This document shows, one piece after another, positions 30,749 through 41,762 of a stretch of 64,000 nt of DNA (position 1 is the stretch's first letter; every line of letters starts with the position of its first letter). The stretch covers positions 62,001 to 126,000 of the forward strand of contig CBDBEL010000002.1 of assembly GCA_965204415.1 (NCBI GenBank). Direction: 5' to 3'. The stretch is from Aldehydirespirator sp965204415 (GTDB lineage: Bacteria; Actinomycetota; Acidimicrobiia; Acidimicrobiales; Aldehydirespiratoraceae). The notes beneath the pieces were generated by a model. It ran no database searches and had not been told where the DNA came from. It was given only the letters and a program-made list of their open reading frames with translations. Made by a program: the position numbers and the translations under genes.

Positions 30749-32256
30749 GGCGTCAAGGTCAGCTCCTGGGCCTCATAGTCCAGCAGACGGCGGAACAGGT
30801 CGCGCAGCTCGTTGCTCCGGCCCCGGTCGTTGGCCAGGTTGACCAGTTCGTGGGGGTCCTCGGCGGTCTGGTACCACTCGTGGTCGTGGTCGTCGAAGTC
30901 GGCGTCCACATCGAAGAGCTTGCCACCGTCGGCGGCGCTTCCGTCGCGCCGGACCCCGCCGCCGATCCCGTAGTAGCGGGCGTACTTGGTGTCGCCGTCG
31001 AAGAATCCCCGCACCGCGTAGCGGGTGTTGCGGATCAGGTCGGACTGGGCCGAGTCCTGGGAGAACAGCACGAAGTCGCGTACCGAGGAGGCCGGGTCGG
31101 CCAGCACCGGCGACAGGTCGCGGCCCGAGAGGGTGGGGGTGTCCGCCGGGTCGACACCGCCCAGCGCGGCGACCGTGGCCGCGAGATCGACATGGGTGGC
31201 CAGCGCCCCGGTACGGGCCCCGGCCGGTGCGCCGGGAGCCTTCACGATCAGCGGCACCCCCATCACCTCGTCGTAGACGCAGGGCAGCTTGGCCCGCAGA
31301 CCGTGGGATCCGCAGGCGTCGCCGTGGTCGGATGTGTAGGCGATCACGGTGCCGTCGTAGAGGCCGAGGGCGTCGAGGGCGTCGAGCAGGCGGGCCAGGC
31401 TGCGGTCGAGCTCGATGTGCAGCCAGGCGTAGTAGTCGAGGCCCCGCAGCCAGGTGTCGTGGTCGTCGGCGTCGATGCGGCCGACCACGTGCTCGGTGTT
31501 GCGGACGTGGCGCCAGGCCCGCTGCACCTCGGGCTTGGTGTGCAGGTCGTCCCCGAAGTTGTCGGGCAGCCGGTCGAACAGGCGGGGGTAGTCCTCCCGC
31601 GGCGGGGTCACCGGCAGGCCGCCCAGACGCATCTCCAGCACTGCGTTGAAGAACCTGGCGAACTTGGTGTGCTCGGCCTGGTAGCTGCGGTGGTCGGCCG
31701 GGAACCACATGATGTCGTGGGGGTTGACCAGCGCCACGGTCAGGAACCAGGGCTCATCCGCGCCGCTGTCGCCGTTCGTTCCGGCGCCGCCGGCCCGGCC
31801 GGTGAGCCAGTCGATGGCCTGGTCGACGATGATCGGGTCGAAGTAGCGGCCGGTGTAGGCGCTGCCCATGAAGTGGACGTCGTTTCCCTCCCAGTCGAGG
31901 TACCCGTGGGCCTCCATGTCGGGCGCCTCGGTGTGGCCGAGATGCCACTTGCCCAGATAGCTCGACCGGTAGCCCCGCTCGGCCAGCAGGCTCCCGATGG
32001 TGGGGATGGCCGGGTCGAGAGCGGTGTGGGTGGGGAAGGCGACGTTGTCGACCACGCCGTGCTCGGCCAGGTAGCGGCCGGTGTAGAGGCTGGCCCGCGA
32101 CGGCGAGCAGGGGGAGGAGTGGGTGAAGTAGCGGTCGAAGCTCAACCCATCGGCTCGCAGCCGCTCGTGGGCGGGCAGGTCCACCACGCCGTCGAGCCAG
32201 TTGTTGCGCCGCTCCTCGTCGGAGACGATCAGCAGGATGTTGGGCCGATCAGCCAC
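30745..32256 (-). CDS. Sulfatase (formylglycine-dependent type I)
   Basis: A 503-residue arylsulfatase/choline-sulfatase-like hydrolase. The formylglycine signature SPCSPSRASLYTGRY (CxPxR) is near residue 50, and the N-terminal PNILLIVSDEERR supplies metal-binding Asp residues. IAYTSDHGDACGSHGL gives the second metal site. No signal peptide is seen, so it acts in the cytoplasm unless exported otherwise. It needs a formylglycine-generating enzyme, not found here. GTG 32256 starts the gene; it leads a two-gene unit with the P450. Confidence 0.94.
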   Translation of the reverse strand: MADRPNILLIVSDEERRNNWLDGVVDLPAHERLRADGLSFDRYFTHSSPCSPSRASLYTGRYLAEHGVVDNVAFPTHTALDPAIPTIGSLLAERGYRSSYLGKWHLGHTEAPDMEAHGYLDWEGNDVHFMGSAYTGRYFDPIIVDQAIDWLTGRAGGAGTNGDSGADEPWFLTVALVNPHDIMWFPADHRSYQAEHTKFARFFNAVLEMRLGGLPVTPPREDYPRLFDRLPDNFGDDLHTKPEVQRAWRHVRNTEHVVGRIDADDHDTWLRGLDYYAWLHIELDRSLARLLDALDALGLYDGTVIAYTSDHGDACGSHGLRAKLPCVYDEVMGVPLIVKAPGAPAGARTGALATHVDLAATVAALGGVDPADTPTLSGRDLSPVLADPASSVRDFVLFSQDSAQSDLIRNTRYAVRGFFDGDTKYARYYGIGGGVRRDGSAADGGKLFDVDADFDDHDHEWYQTAEDPHELVNLANDRGRSNELRDLFRRLLDYEAQELTLTP

Positions 32257-32289
32257 AACCGGACGCTACCGGCGCTCCGCGCCCGGCCG

Positions 32290-33903
<1,614 letters not shown>

Positions 33904-33958
33904 CCCCTCAGTGTGGCCCGATACCGCGGGGCTGCGTCGGCCCGTGAACACATTCACG

Positions 33959-33982
33959 CGCCCGCCTATTCGCTCGGCCTCT
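33959..33982 (-). repeat. Short dispersed-repeat fragment R5
   Basis: On the minus strand AGAGGCCGAGCGAATAGGCG followed by GGCG matches the left end of repeat R2. It lies in the 133-base gap between release factor 3 and the DUF1761 gene. Confidence 0.8.
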
Positions 33983-34036
33983 AACATGTTCATGTCATAC
34001 GGACGTCATGACAAGCCTGAACAACAAGGGGAAACA

Positions 34037-34465
34037 CGAATGGACAGCTTCGATCTGGGCAGCCTGAACTACTGGGCGATCCTGGTGGCGGTGGTGTTCA
34101 ACCAGGCGCTGGGCGCGGCCTGGTACAGCACGCTGGCCAAGCCGTGGATGGCCGAGGTGGGCCTCAGCACCGACGACATGGAGGCCATGAAGGGCACCTC
34201 CCGGCAGTGGTACCCCTACGTGCTGGCGGTGGTGTGCGGGATCGTGTTCACCCTGGTGCTGGCGCTGCTCGCCCAGGGGTTGGGGGCCGACAGCGCCGGT
34301 GAGGGCCTCGGCCTCGGGCTGCTGGCCGCCATCGGGTTCATCTTCACTTCCAACGCCATCAACTACGCCTTCGAGGGCCGCAGCCTGAGGCTGTTCGCCA
34401 TCAACGGCGGCTACCCGCTCATCTCCTACAGCGTGATCGGCATCCTGCTGGCCGTCTGGAGCTAG
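34037..34465 (+). CDS. DUF1761 family membrane protein
   Basis: A 142-residue protein with four predicted membrane helices: residues about 10-30, 57-78, 90-110 and 120-140. The N-terminal NYWAILVAVVFNQALGAAWYS followed by KPWMAEVG is the DUF1761 pattern. The family function is unknown. AAGGGGAAA precedes ATG 34037. The gene is monocistronic as far as can be seen. Confidence 0.88.
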   Translation, partial: RMDSFDLGSLNYWAILVAVVFNQALGAAWYSTLAKPWMAEVGLSTDDMEAMKGTSRQWYPYVLAVVCGIVFTLVLALLAQGLGADSAGEGLGLGLLAAIGFIFTSNAINYAFEGRSLRLFAINGGYPLISYSVIGILLAVWS

Positions 34466-34543
34466 AGGTATAGCTGACTTCGATCCCCTCCGAGGAGACG
34501 GTATACAATCCGGCCGCTAACAGGCGACGGGGGAGGATCGCCC

Positions 34544-34669
34544 AGAGGCCGAGCGGACAGGGGGCGACCGGTGGACGAATCAGTGCGATGTGCAGCGAGG
34601 CCGTGGCCCGAGCGGCCCGTGAGCGCAGCGAACAAGAGCGGGAACGACACCGCTCCGACGCGGGCGGTT
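34544..34669 (+). repeat. Dispersed repeat copy R3
   Basis: The left end AGAGGCCGAGCG is followed by a diverged middle of about 50 bases and then the conserved core (GAGGCCGTGGCCCGAGCGGC to CAAGAGCGGGAA) and GACACCGCTCCGACGCG. It fills most of the 228-base gap before the acetone-carboxylase-like operon. Confidence 0.88.
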
Positions 34670-34693
34670 GCTGTCCGTCGGCGCTTGCGCTGA

Positions 34694-35029
34694 ATGGCCA
34701 CGGACTCCGGCGCTGAGCGGCGGCGCATCACCGAGGCGCTGGACCTCGACGTGGCCTCCCGGCGCTGGGTGTGCAACCGGTGCGGGTACGACCTCGGCCC
34801 GGCGGAACGCAACTACAAGGAGGGTTGCCTGGTCTATGACCGCGACCCCCGGGAGATCCACATCCCGTTCGACCCGCCCACCGAGTTCGGGTTCAGCCCC
34901 CATCCGGAGTGGTGCCGGATCGTGGAGTTCTACTGCGGCGGCTGCGGGGTCATGTTCGACGTCGAGTACCTGCCGCCAGGCCATCCCATCACCCACGACA
35001 TAGAGCTCGACCTCGATGCCATCACCTGA
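34694..35029 (+). CDS. Acetone carboxylase gamma-subunit-like zinc-ribbon protein
   Basis: A 111-residue protein with two Cys pairs: CNRCGYDLGPAERNYKEGC near residue 27 and FYCGGCGVMFDVEYLPPG near residue 80. This is the pattern of acetone carboxylase gamma subunits, which bind zinc or manganese in the alpha2beta2gamma2 complex that makes acetoacetate from acetone, bicarbonate and ATP. It is shorter than the canonical gamma subunit (about 165). It overlaps the beta-subunit-like gene by 14 bases, so stoichiometric expression is likely. Confidence 0.85.
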   Translation: MATDSGAERRRITEALDLDVASRRWVCNRCGYDLGPAERNYKEGCLVYDRDPREIHIPFDPPTEFGFSPHPEWCRIVEFYCGGCGVMFDVEYLPPGHPITHDIELDLDAIT

Positions 35030-37259
35030 AGCAGCGGATGGGGGCCACGCCGGCGCCGGCGGGACGAGCCTGCTCGACGTCGACATCGGCGGCACCTTCA
35101 CCGACGCCTTCGTGGTGCTGGACGGTCGCCAGGCCACCGGCAAGTCGCTGACCACCCACGCCGACCTGTCCGACGGGATGATCGCCGCCATCGGCGAGGC
35201 GGCCCGCCAGCTCGGCCGCGACCCGGCCGACGCCTTCGCGGCCGCCGACGCGGTCAAGTACTCCACCACCGTGGGCACCAACGCCCTCATCGAGCGCACC
35301 GGCCCCAAGGTGGGGCTCATCACCACCGCGGGCCAGGAGGACACCGTGCACGTGGCCCGCTCCCGCTCGTGGGCCGACGGCATGCCCCTGGAGGTGCAGA
35401 TCGACCGCACCCGGGCCCAGCGGCCCGACGACCTGGTGCCCCGGCCGCTGCGGGTGGGGGTGCGGGAGCGCATCGACTGCTTCGGCGAGGTGCTGATGCC
35501 GTTGCGGACCGACGACGTGCTGGCCGCCGTCGACCACCTGGTGCGCCAGGGCGTGCGAGCCATCGCGGTGTGTTTGGCCTGGTCGTTCATGAACCCGGCC
35601 CACGAGCAGCAGGTGGCTGAGATCGTCCGGCGGGAGTACCCCGACTCGGTGCTGGGCCGCTGCCCGGTGCTGCTGTCGTCGGAGGTGGCCCCCCGCCTCG
35701 ACGAGTACCGGCGCAGCATCACCACCATCCTCAGCGCCTTCCTGGCCCCCGACACCGAGGAGCACGTCATCGACCTCGGCGACCGGCTGCGAGCCCTGGG
35801 ATGCCGCAGGCCGCTGCTGGTGGCCCGCAACATCGGCGGGGTGGCCTCACCCAGCCGCACCACCGCCCTGCATCTGCTGGGCAGCGGACCTGTGGCCGGT
35901 CTGGCCGGTGCGGCGGTCATGGCCCGCGACTACGGGCTCGACCGGGTGATCACCGCCGACATGGGCGGCACCAGCTTCGATGTGGGCCTCGTGATCGACG
36001 GGCAGGACCGCAACTACGAGTTCGACCCGGTGATCGACCGCTGGCGGGTGCACCTGCCGGTGATCGCCAACTACTCGATCGGCGCGGGCGGCGGTTCGAT
36101 CGCGCACCTCACCGACACCGGCGAGCTGCGGGTGGGCCCCCGCAGCGCCGGCTCGATGCCCGGACCGGCCTGCTACTCGCAGGGCGGCACCGAGCCGACC
36201 GTCACCGACGCCGACGTGGTGCTGGGCTTCATCGACCCCGACCGGTTCCTGGGAGGGGCCATGCCGCTGAGCCGGCGCCGGGCCGAGCGGGCCCTGAGCC
36301 GCCGCATCGCCAATCCGCTCGGCATCGACCTGACCGAGGCGGCGGTGAGGGTGCGGCGCCTGATCGACGGGGTGATGGGCCAGGAGATCTACCGCCAGAC
36401 CGCCCTGGAGGGCCACGATCCCCGCGACTTCACCATGTTCGCCTTCGGCGGGGCCGGACCGGTGCACGCCGCCGCGGTGGCCGGATACGCCGACGTGCAC
36501 CGGGTGGCCACCTTCCCCCACGGCAGCGAGTTCAACGCCTACGGCGTGGCCACCATGCCGGTCATGCAGACCTACGAGCGCACCCGCATGGTCCAGCTGT
36601 TCGACGGCGAGGACTACACCGACTCGGCCGGCGCCTTCAACGAGGTCGTTCGAGGCCTGGCCGCGCTGGCCGAGCGGGACATGGCCGAGGAGGGCTTCGG
36701 GCTCGACGCGGTGAGCCTGCGCCTGGAGCTGGACATGAACTACGGGGGCCAGCACCACACCGTGCGGCTGGAGGCGCCCCGGCTGATGCTGGAGGGTCCC
36801 GCCGATGTGGTGGCCCTGTGCGACGCCTTCAACGAGGTGTTCGCGGCGGCCTACGGGGAAGGGTCCATCCATCCCTACGGCGGGATCCTGGTCCAGTTGT
36901 TCCGGCTGGTGGCCGGCGCGGCCGGCTACCGGCTGGAGGCCCGCCCCGATCCTGTGCCGGTCGGCGTCCCGACGTCGGCGGGGCACGGCGCCGGGCCGAA
37001 TGGCGGCCCGGGTGGGTCGCCCGCCGGGTGCCGCGGCCCGGGTGGCGCGGCCGGGTGGGAGCGAGAGGTCATCTGGCCCGGCTCGGGAGCGCTGTCCACC
37101 CCCGTGTACGAGCGCAGCAGCCTGCCAGCAGGATTCTCGACGCAGGGTCCAGCCCTGATGGAGGACGTAGACACTGTGGTGGCGGTGCCGCCGGGTTGGA
37201 GCTACGCCCTCGACGAGCAGCGCACCGGCTGGCTCACCGCGCCGGAGGCCGGCCCGTGA
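35016..37259 (+). CDS. Hydantoinase A / acetone carboxylase beta-subunit-like ATPase
   Basis: A 747-residue HyuA-type protein. The actin-fold phosphate loop is LDVDIGGTFTDAFVVLDG; the second is ITADMGGTSFDVGLVIDG. SIGAGGGSIAHL and the C-terminal AFGGAGPVHAAAVAGYADV are family marks. In carboxylases of this group the subunit phosphorylates the substrate or bicarbonate with ATP. The length matches acetone carboxylase beta (about 715) better than 5-oxoprolinase. The C-terminal region near residue 655 is a Gly/Pro-rich spacer (GPNGGPGGSPAGCRGPGG). Confidence 0.92.
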   Translation: MPSPEAADGGHAGAGGTSLLDVDIGGTFTDAFVVLDGRQATGKSLTTHADLSDGMIAAIGEAARQLGRDPADAFAAADAVKYSTTVGTNALIERTGPKVGLITTAGQEDTVHVARSRSWADGMPLEVQIDRTRAQRPDDLVPRPLRVGVRERIDCFGEVLMPLRTDDVLAAVDHLVRQGVRAIAVCLAWSFMNPAHEQQVAEIVRREYPDSVLGRCPVLLSSEVAPRLDEYRRSITTILSAFLAPDTEEHVIDLGDRLRALGCRRPLLVARNIGGVASPSRTTALHLLGSGPVAGLAGAAVMARDYGLDRVITADMGGTSFDVGLVIDGQDRNYEFDPVIDRWRVHLPVIANYSIGAGGGSIAHLTDTGELRVGPRSAGSMPGPACYSQGGTEPTVTDADVVLGFIDPDRFLGGAMPLSRRRAERALSRRIANPLGIDLTEAAVRVRRLIDGVMGQEIYRQTALEGHDPRDFTMFAFGGAGPVHAAAVAGYADVHRVATFPHGSEFNAYGVATMPVMQTYERTRMVQLFDGEDYTDSAGAFNEVVRGLAALAERDMAEEGFGLDAVSLRLELDMNYGGQHHTVRLEAPRLMLEGPADVVALCDAFNEVFAAAYGEGSIHPYGGILVQLFRLVAGAAGYRLEARPDPVPVGVPTSAGHGAGPNGGPGGSPAGCRGPGGAAGWEREVIWPGSGALSTPVYERSSLPAGFSTQGPALMEDVDTVVAVPPGWSYALDEQRTGWLTAPEAGP

Positions 37260-39451
37260 CCGTCACACCGGCATCGGCGGCCCGGATGCTGGACGTGGCC
37301 GCCATGAGCCTCGAGGAGCGGATCGCCCGCTTCGGGCGCCCCCTCATGAAGCCCGGCCCCGGCCTCGACCCCGAGGTGCTGCACCGCGAGGTGCTGGAGG
37401 AGCCCACCGAGCTGGAGCTGGCCGGGGCGGGGAGCCTCGACCCCGTCGACCTCGAGATCTTCCTGCACAAGCTCGACTCGATCATCGACGACGGCCGGGA
37501 CGTCTGCAAGTACCTGAGCATGGCCGAGATGCTGCAGGCCGGCGACCTGGGGGTGGGCATCTTCACCGCCAAGGGCGACCTGGCCGGCATGTCCACCGGT
37601 GTGATCCTGCACGCCCTGCTGCACTACGGCCCGGTCAAGTACGTGCTCAAGCACTACGTCGACGACCCCACCGTGGGGCTGGCCGACGGCGACATCTTCT
37701 TCTTCAACGACCCCGACGCCGGTGGGGTGCACACCTACGACCACTTCCTGATGATGCCGGTGTTCGCCGGCGGCGAGCTGATCGCCTGGGTGGCCTGCGG
37801 CGGGCACCAGGGCGAGACCGGCTCACGCTCGCCGGGCGGCTGGTCGCCCGAGATCGGCACCCGCTACGAGGAGGGCCTCCACATCACCCCGCTGCGGGTG
37901 GGCACCGACTTCCGGTTCCACACCGACCACCTCGAGTTCCTGCTCAACTCGGTGCGCACCCCCCGGCAGAACTCCCTGGACATGAAGGCCCGCCTGGCCG
38001 TGTGCGTCCGGCTGCGCCAGCAGCTGCTGCGGGAGGTGGAGCGCCGGGGCGCGCCCTTCGTGGCCGCCGGGCTGCGCCAGTCGATCAAGACCTCGGCCAC
38101 CCTCGCCCGCCGCCGCATCTCCGGCTTCCACGACGGCGTCTACCGGTCGGTGGTGTTCCTCGACACCATCGGCATCGAGGACGGGATCATCCGCCTGCCC
38201 ATTGAGTTGCACAAGCGAGGCGACGAGCTGCTCATCGACATGGCCGGCGCCTCGCCCGAACCCTGCATCGGCCCGTTCCACCTGCGCTGGCACCTGGCCC
38301 GGGCCGCCTCGGCGGCGGCGCTGTTCCCGACCGTGTTCCGGGGTCTGCGCTGGTCGATCGGCCTGTTCGACCCGATCAAGCTCACCGCCCCGCCCAGCAT
38401 CGTCAACGCCCCCAGCCGCGACTCGGGCACCGGCTCGGGCAGCCACACCGGCCGGGTGGTGGTGCAGGGCCTGCTGCTGGCGGCCATGCGGATGCTGCAC
38501 GACAGCCCGCACCGGGCCGGGGTGACCGCGCCGTTCGCGGAGAACCTGCTGCTGATCCAGTTCGGAGGCACCGGCCAGTACGGCAACCAGATCGCGGGCG
38601 GGCCCGCCAACGGCAACGCCACCGGCCAGGGGGCCCGCTTCGACCTCGACGGCGAGCACAGCGCCGGGTTCTTCTGGGCCATGGTGGTGGACTGTCCCGG
38701 CCCCGAGGAGCAGGAGCGCAAGTTCCCGTGGGTGTACCTGTTCCGCAACCGCTTCGACCGGGACGTGTGCGGCTTGGGCCGCTACCGGGGCGGGGTGGGC
38801 CTCACCGACTGCTTCGTGATCCACGGCACCGCCGGGCTGAACACCAACTCCGTGGGCACCGGCAGCCGGTTCACCAAGAACTACGGGCTGTTCGGGGGCT
38901 ACTCGGGCGCGGCCCAGCCCCGCATCATCATCCGGGGCTCCGACGCCAAGGAGCTGATGGCGGCCGGGGCCGACGACCTGCCCATGAGCGTGCGGGAGCT
39001 GGCCGACCGGCGCCGCATCTCGGGCGACTACGCCTTCGGGCACACCAACTCCGAGGGCGAGTCGGTCAGCGACGGCGACGTGGTGGTGCTGGCCCGGGGC
39101 TGCGGGGGCGGCTACGGCGACGTGCTCGAACGCGACCCCGAGGCGGTGCTGGGCGACATCGCCGACGGGATCACCTCCCCCGAACTGGCCGAGCGGCTCT
39201 ACGGCGTGGTGCTGGCCGCCGGCTCCGACCGGGTGGACGCCGAGGCCACCGAGGCCCGCCGGGCCGAGATCCGGGCCGAGCGAAAGAGCCAGGGACGGCC
39301 CTACGCCGAGTTCGTGGCCGAATGGTCCCAGCGCCGGCCCCCGCCCGACGCGCTGCGTCACTACGGCGAGTTCCCGGTGCCGCAGCAGCTGATCGACGAC
39401 CGCGAGTTCCCGTCGGAACCCGTCGAAGACACCGGCGCATGGCACCGATGA
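37256..39451 (+). CDS. Hydantoinase B / acetone carboxylase alpha-subunit-like protein
   Basis: A 731-residue HyuB-type protein, the partner of HyuA. DLEIFLHKLDSIIDDGRDVC at the N-terminus, FFFNDPDAGGVHTYDHFLMMPVF (metal-binding His/Asp region) and CGGHQGETGSRSPGG mark the carboxylase alpha-subunit branch, where the mononuclear metal lies. GTG 37256 overlaps the beta-subunit stop (GTGA). Together with the gamma- and beta-like genes it forms a complete ketone-carboxylase gene set. Acetone itself or another ketone such as an aryl ketone could be the substrate. Confidence 0.92.
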   Translation: MTVTPASAARMLDVAAMSLEERIARFGRPLMKPGPGLDPEVLHREVLEEPTELELAGAGSLDPVDLEIFLHKLDSIIDDGRDVCKYLSMAEMLQAGDLGVGIFTAKGDLAGMSTGVILHALLHYGPVKYVLKHYVDDPTVGLADGDIFFFNDPDAGGVHTYDHFLMMPVFAGGELIAWVACGGHQGETGSRSPGGWSPEIGTRYEEGLHITPLRVGTDFRFHTDHLEFLLNSVRTPRQNSLDMKARLAVCVRLRQQLLREVERRGAPFVAAGLRQSIKTSATLARRRISGFHDGVYRSVVFLDTIGIEDGIIRLPIELHKRGDELLIDMAGASPEPCIGPFHLRWHLARAASAAALFPTVFRGLRWSIGLFDPIKLTAPPSIVNAPSRDSGTGSGSHTGRVVVQGLLLAAMRMLHDSPHRAGVTAPFAENLLLIQFGGTGQYGNQIAGGPANGNATGQGARFDLDGEHSAGFFWAMVVDCPGPEEQERKFPWVYLFRNRFDRDVCGLGRYRGGVGLTDCFVIHGTAGLNTNSVGTGSRFTKNYGLFGGYSGAAQPRIIIRGSDAKELMAAGADDLPMSVRELADRRRISGDYAFGHTNSEGESVSDGDVVVLARGCGGGYGDVLERDPEAVLGDIADGITSPELAERLYGVVLAAGSDRVDAEATEARRAEIRAERKSQGRPYAEFVAEWSQRRPPPDALRHYGEFPVPQQLIDDREFPSEPVEDTGAWHR

Positions 39452-40167
39452 CCCGGTTGACGGCGGTGGTGCCGCCGCAGGTCTGCGCGGCCTCGCTCGG
39501 CCGGTCCTGGCCCGACGACCTCGACGGCCAGGTCCGCTGCATCGACGAGGGGTCGAGGGCCCTGGGGCTGGCCTGGTGCTGTGCGCCCACACCCGACGAG
39601 GTCGCCGATGCCGACGCGGTGACGGCCGGTCTGGTGGCGACACCGGGAGCGCTTCCCGTTCTCGGAGTGGTGCGGGGACCGCTGGCCGCGAGCGCATCGG
39701 TCGGCCTCGCCGGCAGCGCTGACCCGCAGGACCTCCTGGACGACGCCTCCGATGACGCTGTCGACAGGATCCGGGCGCTGAGCGACTGCGGGGTGGGCCG
39801 GATCGCGATCGTGGAGGACGGCGGTCCACCGACGGTCAGCGACGACGATGCGGCCGAGTCCCACCGTCCGCTCCTCAACGCGGCCGCGCACCTGCGGATC
39901 GACCTGGTGCTCGTCGCCGGCGGCCTCGACGGGGTGGAGTCGTTGGGCTACGGACACTGGGCGTCCGACCGGGGCTGCTCGCCGGGCATGGGCTTCCTGC
40001 CGGCCGAGGCGTTCGACTCGCCCGCGGCACTGGATCACTGGCTGGACCGGGTACGACCCGCCAGCGATCCCGGTGAGGTCCTCACGGCACCCCTCGATCC
40101 CGGCGTCGTCCCCGACGTGGTCCGGCACGGGTCGCGTGCGCTGGCCCAGGCGGTGGTCCGCCCGTGA
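39448..40167 (+). CDS. Unknown protein inside the carboxylase operon
   Basis: A 239-residue protein I do not recognise with confidence. ATG 39448 overlaps the upstream stop (ATGA) and its stop overlaps the next GTG, so it is an integral operon member. It alternates strand-helix segments (LTAVVPPQVCAASLGRS, LPVLGVVRGPLA, RIRALSDCGVGRIAIVEDG, LRIDLVLVAGGLDG) like a TIM barrel. The overall look recalls uroporphyrinogen-decarboxylase/MetE-like proteins, but the usual Cys/His zinc motif is not obvious. An ATG at 39439 is an alternative start. It may bind a cobalamin- or CoA-related intermediate; this is a guess. Confidence 0.75.
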   Translation: MTRLTAVVPPQVCAASLGRSWPDDLDGQVRCIDEGSRALGLAWCCAPTPDEVADADAVTAGLVATPGALPVLGVVRGPLAASASVGLAGSADPQDLLDDASDDAVDRIRALSDCGVGRIAIVEDGGPPTVSDDDAAESHRPLLNAAAHLRIDLVLVAGGLDGVESLGYGHWASDRGCSPGMGFLPAEAFDSPAALDHWLDRVRPASDPGEVLTAPLDPGVVPDVVRHGSRALAQAVVRP

Positions 40168-41762
40168 CCTACTCGGTCGGCATAGACATGGGCGGGACCT
40201 TCACCGACGGGTACTTCTCCGACGGTCAGCAGGTGGTGGCGGCCAAGGTCCCCACCACCCACTTCGACCTGACCCGCTCGGTGACGGCGTGCCTGGCCGA
40301 GGGGGCCGAGGCTTTCGACGTGTCCCTGGAGGACTTCCTGGGCGGCATCGGTCTGTTCCGGCTGGCCACCACCATCGGCACCAACGCGGTGGTCACCGGC
40401 ACCGGCGACCCGGTAGGTCTGATGGTGGAGGCGGGGGCCGAGAAGTCCCTGTACGGGCCGAGCGAGCCCGCCCCCGCGGTGGGGGTCTTCGTGCGAGCCG
40501 ACCATGTGGTCGGCGTCGACCCCGAGGCCGCGGCCGAGGACGTGCTGGGGCTGTGCCGGGACCTCGTCCAGCAGGGCGTGCGCCACACGGTGGTGAGTCT
40601 GCGGGGCCCGCATCGACAGACCGAGGCGGAGTTGCGTGAGCTGGTACGGGACCGGTACCCGGTCCACTACCTGCGGTCGATGCCCCTGACGCTCGGATGG
40701 GAGATCGCCGACGCCGGCGACGACGAGCTGCGGGCAAGCACCGCCCTCGTCAACGCCTACCTGAGCCGGCCCATGGCCAAGCTGCTGTACCGCACCGAGG
40801 GCCTCCTCCAGCAGGCCGGGCTGGCGGTTCCGCTGCTGGCGGCCCGGTCCGACGGCACGTTCAGCCGGATGCCCCGCACCACCGCCATCAGCACCTACAG
40901 CTCTGGTCCGGCCGCCGGGTTGGGTCTGGCCGCGACCGAGGCCCGCCGTCACGGCGACGCAGTGGTGGTCGGCTTCGACATGGGCGGCACCACCCTCGAC
41001 CTGGGCCTGGTGCGCGACGGGTCCTACGAGGTGGAGAAAGCGCCAGAGATCCGGGGCGTGCGGGTCTGGCTGCCGGTGCCCGGGATCGTGTCGGTCGGAC
41101 TGGGCGGGTCGTCCGTTGCTTCGGCGGACGGTTCTGGGACGGTCACGGTGGGCCCGGCCAGCGCCGGGGCGGTTCCAGGGCCGGCCGCGTTCGGTCGGGG
41201 CGGCACCGAACCGACCCTCACCGACGCCGACGTTGTGCTGGGGCTGCTGGCCGACGGCCAGTCGCTCCCCGGCGACATACTGCTCGACGCGGAGCAGGCC
41301 GCAACCGCGCTGGCCCCGCTGGCCGGCGGTGATCCGGTCGCCGCGGCCCGCCAGGTGCATGCGGCCGCCCACGCCAAGGCCGCCGACGCCATCGCGTCGC
41401 TGCTGGCCGGCGCGGCGATCGATCCTGGCGAGGCAACCCTCTACGCGTTCGGCGGGGCGGGCGGACTGCACGCCGGCGCGGTGGCCGAGCAGGCCGGCAT
41501 CGGCCGGGTCCGGTCGTTCGCGGCGGGCGGCGTCTTCAGCGCCCGCGGCGTGCTCGAGGCCGCGGCCGGCTCGGGCGACGACGCCTGGGGTCGGCAGCCG
41601 GCCGCGCCGGCACCGGACCTCCCCGCGGCCGGCTCGGAATCCGATGGCGAGATCGTCGGTCCTGCGCTGATCAACATCTCGGGTGCAGTCCATGCGATCC
41701 CGGCCGGCTGGACGGCCCGGAACGTCGACGGCGAGAGCCTGCTGTGGGAGCGGTCGCGTTGA
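40164..41762 (+). CDS. Hydantoinase/oxoprolinase A-type ATPase, second copy
   Basis: A 532-residue HyuA-type protein, shorter than the copy at 35016. The phosphate loops are VGIDMGGTFTDGYFSDG and VVGFDMGGTTLDLGLVRDG. VGLGGSSVASADG and AFGGAGGLHAGAVAEQAG are present. It lacks the C-terminal domain of about 200 residues found in full-length HyuA, and no second HyuB gene follows. It could be an accessory activator of the carboxylase or act with the unknown upstream protein. The stop lies in the duplicated junction before the thiolase. Confidence 0.9.
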   Translation: MTYSVGIDMGGTFTDGYFSDGQQVVAAKVPTTHFDLTRSVTACLAEGAEAFDVSLEDFLGGIGLFRLATTIGTNAVVTGTGDPVGLMVEAGAEKSLYGPSEPAPAVGVFVRADHVVGVDPEAAAEDVLGLCRDLVQQGVRHTVVSLRGPHRQTEAELRELVRDRYPVHYLRSMPLTLGWEIADAGDDELRASTALVNAYLSRPMAKLLYRTEGLLQQAGLAVPLLAARSDGTFSRMPRTTAISTYSSGPAAGLGLAATEARRHGDAVVVGFDMGGTTLDLGLVRDGSYEVEKAPEIRGVRVWLPVPGIVSVGLGGSSVASADGSGTVTVGPASAGAVPGPAAFGRGGTEPTLTDADVVLGLLADGQSLPGDILLDAEQAATALAPLAGGDPVAAARQVHAAAHAKAADAIASLLAGAAIDPGEATLYAFGGAGGLHAGAVAEQAGIGRVRSFAAGGVFSARGVLEAAAGSGDDAWGRQPAAPAPDLPAAGSESDGEIVGPALINISGAVHAIPAGWTARNVDGESLLWERSR

